The notes beneath the pieces were generated by a model. It searched no databases, was not told the DNA's origin, and saw only the letters and a program-made list of their open reading frames with translations. From Erythrobacter dokdonensis DSW-74 (lineage in GTDB: Bacteria > Pseudomonadota > Alphaproteobacteria > Sphingomonadales > Sphingomonadaceae): 64,000 nucleotides of DNA. The DNA is taken from the NCBI RefSeq assembly GCF_001677335.1, contig NZ_LZYB01000006.1, forward strand, positions 124,001 through 188,000. Direction: 5' to 3'. Within the stretch, counting starts at the first letter, position 1, and each line of letters begins with the position of its first letter. Position numbers and translations under genes: made by a program. Shown piece after piece: positions 17,362 to 25,297 of the stretch.

Positions 17362-19724
17362 CCCTGGATTCTCCGCCAATCCTCGACGACAGCGATTGGG
17401 ACGTGCCAGCCCACGAAATCGCGCTCTATGCGGCGCGGCAGCATCGTCATGCGCTGGTGATTCCGGTGATCAACGAGGGCGAAAGGATTCGCGGCCAATT
17501 GCTGCGTATTCAGGCGGCGGGCCTGCCGGTGGACGTGGTCATCGCCGATGGCGGGTCGACCGACGGATCGCTTGATGCTGACTTCGTGACGAAAGCGGGC
17601 GTGCGCGCGGTGCTGACCAAGACCGGGCCGGGCAAGCTCTCTGCGCAGCTGCGGATGGCCTATGCTTGGTGCCTCAGGCAGGGCTACGCGGGCATTGTTA
17701 CCATCGACGGCAACGGCAAGGACGGGGTCGAAGCGGTCGCCGCCATGGTCGCCAAGCTGGAGGAGGGCTGCGATTATGTGCAGGGCTCGCGCTATCTTCC
17801 CGGCGGCGCGGCGGAGAACACGCCGCTGGAACGCACCATCGCCAACCGGTTGATCCATGCCCCGCTGCTGAGCCTGTCGGGGCGGCACTGGTTCACCGAC
17901 ACCACCAACGGGTTCCGTGCCTATTCCGCGGCCTACCTGACCCGCTCCGATGTGCGTCCGTTCCGGGACGAGTTTCAGGTCTATAACCTGTTGTTCTACC
18001 TCACAGTGCGCGCTGGCCAATTGGGGCTGAAGGTCGCGCATGTGCCAGTGGTGCGGCGCTATCCCGAAGACGGCAAGGTGCCGACCAAGATCGGCGGCTT
18101 CGCGTCCAAGCTGGCATTGCTGAAGGAAACCGTGATCGCCGCAACCGGCGGCTATACGCCTGATGATGCGGTGCGCGGGCGCGCGTCGCTGCTGTGGCCG
18201 CTTGCGATACTGCTGCTGGTGCTCGCCCCGTTGCTGCTGAGCATGATCGTCGCGCCGCCTTATTCGCCCGATTCATGGGCGCTGTATGAATTGTCGCAGA
18301 CGGTGTTCGGCGATTTCTACCGCTTCAACCACTGGCGCAGCTATGCCAGCGCATCGCCCTATTCTGCCAGCTTCCCGCCACTTTATCCTACCATGCTCGC
18401 CCTTGCCGATGCGCTGCTGGGTACCGGTCCGCGCACCGGGCTGTATCTGTCATTTGTGTGTTTTGCCGGGTTTGCGATTGTTTCGGAACGGATTGGGCGG
18501 TCTGTGAGCGGCGCGCCGTGGCTCGGTTTGGGGGCGGCTCTGATCGGGCTGCTCGGCCCCAACATGCTTCTTGCCGAACTGGGTGCGGGCCGCACGATCC
18601 CGCTGCAATTGCTGCTGTTTGCGTTGATCCTGAGCGGCCTGCTTCAAGGCGCACGGATCAGTCTGGCCGGCGCGGCGCGGATCGGTTTCCTCGCCGGTCT
18701 TGGGGTGCTTAACCGGTTTGATGCGGTGCTGTTACCACTGCTCATCACTGCGATGATCTTGTGGCTGACGCGCAGCCCCAAGCGGGCCTTGGCGGCGGTG
18801 GCGGCGGCGGGGGTCGCCGTGGCGCCATGGGTCACCTATTCCCTCATGACCTTCGGCACGGCGTTTGCGACTGACAACAGCAGCACTGCCGCCTCGCTGG
18901 ACCCGGCCGCTTATGTCACCGACTGGTGGCCAGCGCCGCAACCGGGACTGGCCGATGATCCTGCGGCATGGGCTGCGCGGGTGGCGGCCAATGTGTGGGG
19001 GTATTCCTACACAGCTGCGGCGCTGCTGGCGACGGGCATGGGGCTTACTGCAGCGGCGTTTGTGGCGCTTGCTGCCCTTGCGGCCCTTGCAGCCGGGCGA
19101 CCGCGCGGGAATGATGGTCTGAAGGTGCTAACCGTGTTTACGGTGATCACGGCGCTGCTGTTGGCGCCGCAGGTGCTGACAGGCTATCTTGAACACCGCT
19201 ATTTCGCAGCGTTAATCTGGGCCGGACTGCTGGCGGCCGGGTGTTGGTGCATTGCGAAGGGGGCCACATTCCACCAGCGCGCCCTTGCCGCGCGGCTGGC
19301 GTTCATGAGCGTGGCCGCGGCGATGGCAGTTTTGACAATCGGACAGGTCAAAGAGTCACTGGCCGCGGGTCGCATGGATCGGGCAGAATGGGCCCGCTTC
19401 GATGCACCCGGCGATCTGAAGGCGCTGCAGACTTGCGTGAAGGACACCCCCCGGCCACGCATTCTGGTGCTGGGCGACGATCTTTTCGCCGCCCGCGCCG
19501 GCGCGCTGGGCGGATTTGCGACCATGATGGAGCCGCGCAACATGGCGCACGGGCGGCTCGGCATTCAGGCCAGCCGTGCTTTCGTCGCCGAATGGCAGGT
19601 CGATTACGTGCTCCCCAGAAACCCGGCGCGAGCGCGATGGGCAGCGTCTAACCTGGATGTTGTCGAGATCAAGGACTGCCCGCTTACGCTGTACCGGGTC
19701 TCGCGGGGCGGCAATGATGGTTGA
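17358..19724 (+). CDS. Fusion of a DPM/GtrB-like GT2 domain with a GT-C-like membrane domain
   Basis: The protein has 788 residues. Residues 30-250 are a family-2 glycosyltransferase like dolichyl/undecaprenyl-phosphate sugar synthases: HALVIPVINEGERI, VIADGGSTDGS (64-69), VTIDGNGKDG (116-122), then FTDTTNGFRAYS and FQVYNLLFYL. From about 275 on there are about ten hydrophobic helices, with APPYSPDSWALYELSQTVFGDF in the first periplasmic loop. That acidic loop suggests a GT-C fold. One polypeptide could therefore load a lipid carrier on the inside and transfer the sugar on the outside, with GtrA flipping in between. The ATG overlaps the gtrA stop. It is the last gene of the gapless run. Confidence 0.75.
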   Translation: MTLDSPPILDDSDWDVPAHEIALYAARQHRHALVIPVINEGERIRGQLLRIQAAGLPVDVVIADGGSTDGSLDADFVTKAGVRAVLTKTGPGKLSAQLRMAYAWCLRQGYAGIVTIDGNGKDGVEAVAAMVAKLEEGCDYVQGSRYLPGGAAENTPLERTIANRLIHAPLLSLSGRHWFTDTTNGFRAYSAAYLTRSDVRPFRDEFQVYNLLFYLTVRAGQLGLKVAHVPVVRRYPEDGKVPTKIGGFASKLALLKETVIAATGGYTPDDAVRGRASLLWPLAILLLVLAPLLLSMIVAPPYSPDSWALYELSQTVFGDFYRFNHWRSYASASPYSASFPPLYPTMLALADALLGTGPRTGLYLSFVCFAGFAIVSERIGRSVSGAPWLGLGAALIGLLGPNMLLAELGAGRTIPLQLLLFALILSGLLQGARISLAGAARIGFLAGLGVLNRFDAVLLPLLITAMILWLTRSPKRALAAVAAAGVAVAPWVTYSLMTFGTAFATDNSSTAASLDPAAYVTDWWPAPQPGLADDPAAWAARVAANVWGYSYTAAALLATGMGLTAAAFVALAALAALAAGRPRGNDGLKVLTVFTVITALLLAPQVLTGYLEHRYFAALIWAGLLAAGCWCIAKGATFHQRALAARLAFMSVAAAMAVLTIGQVKESLAAGRMDRAEWARFDAPGDLKALQTCVKDTPRPRILVLGDDLFAARAGALGGFATMMEPRNMAHGRLGIQASRAFVAEWQVDYVLPRNPARARWAASNLDVVEIKDCPLTLYRVSRGGNDG

Positions 19725-19797
19725 GGAACAGCGCACAGGCGATCATACAACTGGCCACATCGGCACAGAGTCAGGCGCTCCACGGGAGAAACACAAG

Positions 19798-21546
19798 ATG
19801 ATGTCTCGCCGATTGATGATGGCCTGTGGCGCGGCAGCAATGGTTGCGCCCGGTCTTCTTTCGTCCAGCCCCGCGTCTGCGCCATTGCGAGCGCAAGGAC
19901 ACACCCGGGGCGGTGCAATCCCGCGTGATCCCGCCATGGCGGCTACCGCGCCCCCCGTGCGCCTTGGCGATACGATCTTCACGGCGGATGATCCCGCTGC
20001 CTTGTGGCAGAGCGCGGGGCTGCACACCGTGCGGGTGTTCCTGCGCAAGGGGCCATGGGCGCTGATCTGGTATCTGCAGGCCGCATCCCCGATAGATGGC
20101 AAGCCGTTTGATGTGGTGGTGGTAGAGCGGCAGCGCTGGACCAATCTGGCTTCGGAGACCCCGGCGGTCAGCTATCAGGCGAGCGTCTTTGGCCGCAGCT
20201 TCCCGCTCTACGGCCATGGCGACTTCCAGCGCTGGGTCATGGCATCGCGGGCCTGGCCTGTCTCCGATCGTGAACTGAACCGGTGGCAAGCCGGGGGCTG
20301 GTTGCTGCCGTGGGGCATCGGGCCAAGGCTTCAGGCCCCTTCGGAATGGCCCTATCTGGACCCGGTCCCCAATTATACGCCGCTGGACAAGGGCGGGCTG
20401 ACGCCTTCCATGGGAACCACGGGATTACGCGATGAAGTGGGGCCGATTATTCACCGGCAAGCGCGCTACATCATGGAACGCAGCGCAGAGATGCGGCGCG
20501 TCACCATGGCTTACGGGCTGACCGCTGCATCAATCCCCTGGCATGTGCGCGGGGCCGATGGCTTGCCGCTGCTGCTCGATAAACCCAATACGCCGCTGAA
20601 AGTGCAGCAATATTACCAGAATTATCCCGAAGAAAGGATAATCTCGGTAAGCCCCGGTATGCGGTTTGATTGGGACATCGACAATGCGCACCGCCCGTGC
20701 CCCTCGTTGATTCCGGCCTTGCTTACCGAATTGCATCCCTTTTTCGTCGAGGAGCAGGTGTTTTCCGCCTGCACCGTGCTCAATACGGTTGGTCCCGATT
20801 ATCGCGGTACCAGCGGCAAGCTGGTCGATCAGGATCAGGGCCGCGACTGGGCGTGGTCCATGCGCGATCTGGTGCTGGCCTCTGCCTTGCTCCGCTCCAT
20901 GCCGCCGCTTGACTGGTTGCCATCGGCAGAACGTTTCGATGCGATCCTGTCCGCCAATCTGGACCGCGCCGTCAGGGCGCTCGCGGTGCCGGGTATGGGG
21001 CAATTGGGGATGTTCTGGGAAGGCGAGGCCGGCGATAGCCAGCCCAATCCGACATTCTGGGCATCGATCCGGACAGGGCAGCGACCCGGGGTCTACACGG
21101 GCTCAATCGTCTACTACATTGGGTACGTGCTGGATTGGGGGCGGCGATTGCATGACGATCAGCGGTGGTTGCAATTGCAACTGGCCTTTGCAGAGAGGTT
21201 TCTGGCGCGGCGTTTTCTTGCGACCGGGCCCTATTGTTTCCTCAATCTGCCAGCGCGATTGGAGGGGCGTTGGTTCAGCGACTGGCGGCACATGGCGCAG
21301 GTTCTGGGCCTGCCTGCCGATATTGCTCGGCAACCATGGGTCAGTTTCGATCTGCCGGTGGATGACCCGAGCGCCTATCCCTACACCACCGAATATCCCG
21401 CGACAGTCTATCACGGCCTGAAGCTGGCGCAGGCAACGGGAGCCACCAATGACGAGGTGGATATGGCGGTTGCGCTGATGGAAGCGCAGATTCGCCGGGG
21501 CGATGTGGAAAGCTATCCCGCCTTTGCCATGCGCCATTCGCGGTAG
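19798..21546 (+). CDS. Secreted protein of unknown function at the end of the glycan operon
   Basis: The product has 582 residues from the ATG at 19798, preceded by GGGAG; an in-frame ATG at 19717 would bury the signal peptide. RRLMMACGAAAMVAPGLLSSSPASA is a plausible export signal. The mature part is rich in Trp and aromatic residues (WALIWYLQAA, RQRWTNL, NYTPLDKGG, SPGMRFDWDIDNAHRP, GQLGMFWEGEAG). Helical stretches follow towards the C-terminus and look like an alpha/alpha-barrel such as those of glycan-active enzymes. I cannot name a family. It is 73 bp after the GT fusion gene on the same strand, so a role in processing or export of the glycan is inferred. Confidence 0.7.
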   Translation: MMSRRLMMACGAAAMVAPGLLSSSPASAPLRAQGHTRGGAIPRDPAMAATAPPVRLGDTIFTADDPAALWQSAGLHTVRVFLRKGPWALIWYLQAASPIDGKPFDVVVVERQRWTNLASETPAVSYQASVFGRSFPLYGHGDFQRWVMASRAWPVSDRELNRWQAGGWLLPWGIGPRLQAPSEWPYLDPVPNYTPLDKGGLTPSMGTTGLRDEVGPIIHRQARYIMERSAEMRRVTMAYGLTAASIPWHVRGADGLPLLLDKPNTPLKVQQYYQNYPEERIISVSPGMRFDWDIDNAHRPCPSLIPALLTELHPFFVEEQVFSACTVLNTVGPDYRGTSGKLVDQDQGRDWAWSMRDLVLASALLRSMPPLDWLPSAERFDAILSANLDRAVRALAVPGMGQLGMFWEGEAGDSQPNPTFWASIRTGQRPGVYTGSIVYYIGYVLDWGRRLHDDQRWLQLQLAFAERFLARRFLATGPYCFLNLPARLEGRWFSDWRHMAQVLGLPADIARQPWVSFDLPVDDPSAYPYTTEYPATVYHGLKLAQATGATNDEVDMAVALMEAQIRRGDVESYPAFAMRHSR

Positions 21547-21642
21547 GTCAATCACGGGGCAACGAGTTTGGTTGAGTCCGGCAAGGGGTCGATTGCTGAA
21601 TGGCGGCTTTTTTCCAGAAGCGAGGCAAAGCTGCCCTGCCGC

Positions 21643-22713
21643 CTACCCCACCTGACCCCGGTGCAGCAGCTTGTGATCGGCCAGCACCAGCGCCATCATC
21701 GCCTCGACCACCGGCGTGCCGCGGATGCCGACACAGGGGTCGTGGCGGCCCTTGGTGACGACCTCGACCGCTTCGCCGGCGCTGTTGATCGACTCCACCG
21801 GGGTCAGGATCGACGAGGTCGGTTTGAACGCCACCCGGCACACCACCGGCTGGCCGGTCGAAATGCCGCCCGCCGTGCCGCCCGCGTGGTTGGCGAGGTA
21901 GACCGGTTTGCCGTCCGGACCGGGGCGCATCCGGTCGGCGTTTTCCTCGCCCGTCAGGCGCGCGGCTTCGAAGCCGTCGCCGATTTCCACGCCCTTCACC
22001 GCGTTGATGCTCATCATCGCGGCGGCCAGATCGCTGTCGAGCTTGGCATAGATCGGCGCGCCAAAGCCTGCGGGGACGCCCTCCGCGACGCACTCGACGA
22101 TCGCGCCGAGTGACGACCCGGCCTTGCGGGCAGCATCGACCTTCTCTTCCCAGCGCTTGGCCGCAGCCGCGTCGGGGCAGAAAAACGGGTTCCTGGCGAT
22201 CTCGGCATGGTCGATGTTTGCCGGATCGATCCGGTCGCCGCCGAGCTCGCACACGTAAGCGGTGATGGTGACTTCGGGGATCACAAGCCGCGCCACCGCG
22301 CCCGCCGCCACCCGCGCCGCCGTCTCGCGCGCGCTGGAGCGCCCGCCACCGCGATAGTCGCGGATGCCGTATTTGGCGTCATAGGCGTAGTCGGCATGGC
22401 CCGGACGATAGCGCTGGGCGATCTCGGAGTAGTCCTTGCTGCGCTGGTCGGTGTTCTCGATCATCAGGCTGATCGGCGTGCCAGTGGTCTTGCCCTCGAA
22501 GGTGCCGGACAGGATCCGCACCAGATCATCTTCCCGCCGCTGGGTGGTGAAGCGGCTGGTGCCCGGCTTCCTCGCATCCATGAAGGGCTGGATGAAGTCC
22601 TCGGAAATCGCCAGCCCCGGCGGGCACCCGTCAACGACCGCGCCCAATGCGGGCCCGTGGCTCTCTCCCCAAGTGGTAAAGCGCAGCACGCGCCCGAAGG
22701 TGTTCCAGCTCAT
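21643..22713 (-). CDS. aroC: Chorismate synthase
   Basis: The 356-residue length is standard. The enzyme converts 5-enolpyruvylshikimate-3-phosphate to chorismate using reduced FMN. Signatures are [23 protein letters not shown] at the N-terminus, [36 protein letters not shown], and [18 protein letters not shown] near the end. The start at 22713 (MSWNTFGR) is conserved in the family and has GCGAGG upstream; a longer frame upstream would overlap ruvA on the other strand. It stands alone on the minus strand, divergent from ruvA. Confidence 0.98.
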   Translation of the reverse strand: MSWNTFGRVLRFTTWGESHGPALGAVVDGCPPGLAISEDFIQPFMDARKPGTSRFTTQRREDDLVRILSGTFEGKTTGTPISLMIENTDQRSKDYSEIAQRYRPGHADYAYDAKYGIRDYRGGGRSSARETAARVAAGAVARLVIPEVTITAYVCELGGDRIDPANIDHAEIARNPFFCPDAAAAKRWEEKVDAARKAGSSLGAIVECVAEGVPAGFGAPIYAKLDSDLAAAMMSINAVKGVEIGDGFEAARLTGEENADRMRPGPDGKPVYLANHAGGTAGGISTGQPVVCRVAFKPTSSILTPVESINSAGEAVEVVTKGRHDPCVGIRGTPVVEAMMALVLADHKLLHRGQVG

Positions 22714-22834
22714 GCCTCGCGCTTTTGCCCAAGTCTGCGCGATTGTCCACCTGACTATAAGCGCGTGCGCCCTCTGGACTGTTCCTGTTCTGTCCGCCAA
22801 ACCCGAAGCGTAGCGGTAGCGCGGGCAGGGACTC

Positions 22835-23443
22835 ATGATCGCCAAACTCACAGGCAGGCTTGATGCGACCGGCGATGACTGGGCGATCGTTGACGTGGGC
22901 GGGGTGGGGTATCTCGTCCACTGTTCCAGCCGCACGCTCGCCGCGCTGGGCGAGGTTGGAGAAGCCTGCACCGTGCACACCGAATTGCAGGTGAGCGAGA
23001 ACGACATGCGGCTCCTGGGGTTCGCGGAAAGCGCCGAGCGTGACTGGTTCCGGCTGCTGACCGGCGTGCAGGGGGTGGGGAGCAAGGTCGGCCTTGCGAT
23101 CCTGTCCGCCCTCTCGACCGGAGAATTGCGCGACGCGTGCGGCAAAGGCGACGCGGCCATGGTCGCCCGCGCGCAGGGCGTGGGGCCGAAGCTTGCGGGC
23201 CGGATCGTCAACGAGCTGAAGGACAAGGCCGGCGCGATGCCGGGCGGGTCGGGCGGCTTCGCAGCCGCGGCGGCGGCCGCTCCGGCGGGCAGCGTCGGCG
23301 CGGATGCGGCAAGCGCGCTCGAAAACCTCGGCTTCAAGCCCGCCGTCGCCGCCCAGGCCGTGGCCCGCGCGCTGGAGGAACTGGGCGAGGGCGCCAGCGA
23401 GGGTGACCTTATTCGGGTCGCGCTGAAGAAGGCGGCGGGCTAG
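22835..23443 (+). CDS. ruvA: Holliday junction branch migration protein RuvA
   Basis: The protein has 202 residues. It binds four-way junctions as a tetramer and positions the RuvB motor. Seen are the N-terminal OB-fold ([31 protein letters not shown]), the tandem helix-hairpin-helix region ([20 protein letters not shown] and [22 protein letters not shown]), an Ala/Gly linker and the C-terminal RuvB-contacting domain ([20 protein letters not shown]). Unusually, ruvB does not follow directly: a DsrE-like gene lies between. ruvC is not in the window. Confidence 0.98.
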   Translation: MIAKLTGRLDATGDDWAIVDVGGVGYLVHCSSRTLAALGEVGEACTVHTELQVSENDMRLLGFAESAERDWFRLLTGVQGVGSKVGLAILSALSTGELRDACGKGDAAMVARAQGVGPKLAGRIVNELKDKAGAMPGGSGGFAAAAAAAPAGSVGADAASALENLGFKPAVAAQAVARALEELGEGASEGDLIRVALKKAAG

Positions 23444-23450
23444 AACACGG

Positions 23451-23475
23451 ACAGGACAGGACAGGACAGGACAGG
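23451..23475 (+). repeat. Pentanucleotide tandem repeat (ACAGG)5 between ruvA and the DsrE-like gene
   Basis: Five perfect ACAGG copies are followed by the degenerate units AGAGG and AGAGA. The array begins 8 bases after the ruvA stop and runs into the ribosome-binding region of the gene starting at 23491. The degenerate AGAGGAGAG part is the probable Shine-Dalgarno sequence. Copy-number slippage would move or multiply SD-like AGG words without changing a reading frame. Confidence 0.85.
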
Positions 23476-23490
23476 AGAGGAGAGAACCCC

Positions 23491-24036
23491 ATGCGCACCA
23501 TCATCACCATTGCTCTGGCGCTTGCTGCCGCCCCGCTTGCCGCGCAGGATATGAGCGCCTTCAAGCCTGGCCCCGTGCTGGAGGGCTTCGGAGCGCATGC
23601 TCCGGTGCCGGGAGTGGATCAGCTTCCCGTCGACAGTGAATTCGCCATCGCCTTCGACGTGGCAACTCCCGCGCCCGAGGGTGGGGTCAATCGCGGCTTC
23701 GACAGTGCCGCGCGCTTCCTCAACATGCATGTCGCCCACGGCGTGCCGCAGGACAACATCCGGCTGGTGGTAGTGGTCCATGGCAAGGCCGCGCTTGAAC
23801 TGCTTAGTGATGAAGCCCACGCCGCGAATCCTCTCTCGCGGCAGGGTGACAATCCCTCGCGTGCGCTGGTCGAGGCGCTGCTGGAGGCGGACGTGCGTTT
23901 CGTTCTGTGCGGCCAGAGCGCTGCGGTTTACGGGATCAAGCCCGAGAATCTGATCCCCGGCGTGGAAATGTCACTTTCCGCCATGACCGCGCACGCGCTG
24001 CTGCAACAGCGCGGCTTTACGGTGAACCCGTTTTGA
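23491..24036 (+). CDS. Periplasmic DsrE-family protein inserted between ruvA and ruvB
   Basis: The protein has 181 residues. The N-terminus [19 protein letters not shown] is a clear signal peptide, so the protein is exported. The rest has DsrE-like alternating strands and helices: [15 protein letters not shown] and [15 protein letters not shown], with one Cys in the position where DsrE-like proteins often keep a sulfur-carrying or thiol residue. The function of the periplasmic branch is not established. The stop overlaps the TTG start of ruvB (TTGA), so the two are translationally coupled despite unrelated roles. Confidence 0.8.
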   Translation: MRTIITIALALAAAPLAAQDMSAFKPGPVLEGFGAHAPVPGVDQLPVDSEFAIAFDVATPAPEGGVNRGFDSAARFLNMHVAHGVPQDNIRLVVVVHGKAALELLSDEAHAANPLSRQGDNPSRALVEALLEADVRFVLCGQSAAVYGIKPENLIPGVEMSLSAMTAHALLQQRGFTVNPF

Positions 24037-25085
24037 GCGAGCCTGATACCTTGCACTCCCCGACCCGCCAGCCGGGCGATCCGGACGCAGCCCTGCGCCC
24101 GCGTCGCCTGGCCGAGTTCGTCGGGCAGGAGGCGGCCAAGGGCAACCTTGCCGTCTTCATCGCCGCCGCGCGGGCAAGAGGCGAGGCGATGGATCATACC
24201 CTGTTCTTCGGCCCCCCCGGTCTCGGCAAGACCACCCTGGCGCAGATCATCGCAGGCGAGCTGGGTGTGGGCTTCCGCGCTACTTCCGGCCCCGTCATCG
24301 CCAAGGCGGGCGATCTCGCTGCGCTGCTGACGAATCTCGAACCGCATGACGTTCTGTTCATCGACGAGATTCACCGTCTCTCGCCCGCCGTCGAGGAGGT
24401 GCTCTATCCGGCGATGGAAGACCGCGCGCTCGATCTCATCATCGGCGAGGGGCCTTCGGCGCGTTCGGTGCGGATCGACCTGCCGCCCTTCACCCTGATC
24501 GGCGCGACCACGCGGCAGGGGCTGCTGACCACGCCGCTGCGCGACCGTTTCGGCATTCCGGTGCGGCTCAATTTCTACACCCACGAGGAACTGGACCGGG
24601 TGGTCACCCGTGCCGCGGGCTTGCTTGGCCTTGCCATCGAACCCGAAGGCGCGCGCGAGATTGCGCGCCGTTCGCGCGGGACGCCCCGCGTAGCCGGGCG
24701 GCTGCTGCGCCGCGTGCGCGACTTTGCCGATGTGGCAGGTGCAGGCTCCGTCACGCGCGCTGTCGCCGACGAGGCGCTCACCCGGCTGGAGATCGACCGG
24801 CTGGGCCTTGACCTGATGGACCGGCGCTATCTCGCCATGATCGCCACCACCTACAAGGGCGGGCCTGTCGGCATCGAGACCCTCGCGGCGGGCCTTGCCG
24901 AGCCGCGCGACACGATCGAGGACGTGGTCGAGCCCTATCTCATCCAGCTGGGTCTCGTTGCCCGCACCGCGCGCGGTCGCGTGCTCAACGATGCCGGCTG
25001 GGAGCATCTGGAAATGACGCCGCCCCAGACTGACCTGCGCGATTCTCTCTCCCGCCAGTCGGGATTGTTTGACGAAGAAGGTTAA
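24033..25085 (+). CDS. ruvB: Holliday junction branch migration ATPase RuvB
   Basis: The product has 350 residues if started at the TTG at 24033, which overlaps the DsrE-like stop. No in-frame ATG precedes the conserved [12 protein letters not shown]. It is the hexameric AAA+ motor of the RuvABC complex. Walker A is [12 protein letters not shown], Walker B is [11 protein letters not shown], sensor 1 is [12 protein letters not shown], and the arginine-finger region is [11 protein letters not shown]. The C-terminal winged-helix part has [10 protein letters not shown] and [18 protein letters not shown]. All are intact. The rare TTG start and the coupling probably keep expression low. Confidence 0.97.
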   Translation: MSEPDTLHSPTRQPGDPDAALRPRRLAEFVGQEAAKGNLAVFIAAARARGEAMDHTLFFGPPGLGKTTLAQIIAGELGVGFRATSGPVIAKAGDLAALLTNLEPHDVLFIDEIHRLSPAVEEVLYPAMEDRALDLIIGEGPSARSVRIDLPPFTLIGATTRQGLLTTPLRDRFGIPVRLNFYTHEELDRVVTRAAGLLGLAIEPEGAREIARRSRGTPRVAGRLLRRVRDFADVAGAGSVTRAVADEALTRLEIDRLGLDLMDRRYLAMIATTYKGGPVGIETLAAGLAEPRDTIEDVVEPYLIQLGLVARTARGRVLNDAGWEHLEMTPPQTDLRDSLSRQSGLFDEEG

Positions 25086-25297
25086 CTTTCGGGCTAACCG
25101 AGACCCGCTTTTCGGTGCCAGATCGGGACAGCGGCGCTCAAATCCCGCGATTTTGCGGCAATTTCTGCACTTTGGCGTCCGCGCCGAGGGTTAACCCGAT
25201 TGCCCCTGGTGACCTTATCCCATCAAAAGAAGATTGCATCAGGCGAGACGGGCGCAAGCTCCGCTCCTCGCCGACACGGGAAAGCAGGGTTATCGCA

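Noticed and set aside
25201..25297. Possible cyclic-di-GMP riboswitch in the leader of the surface protein gene
   Set aside because: Short stems such as GGCGAG/CTCGCC exist, but the conserved bases of the GEMM motifs are not there.
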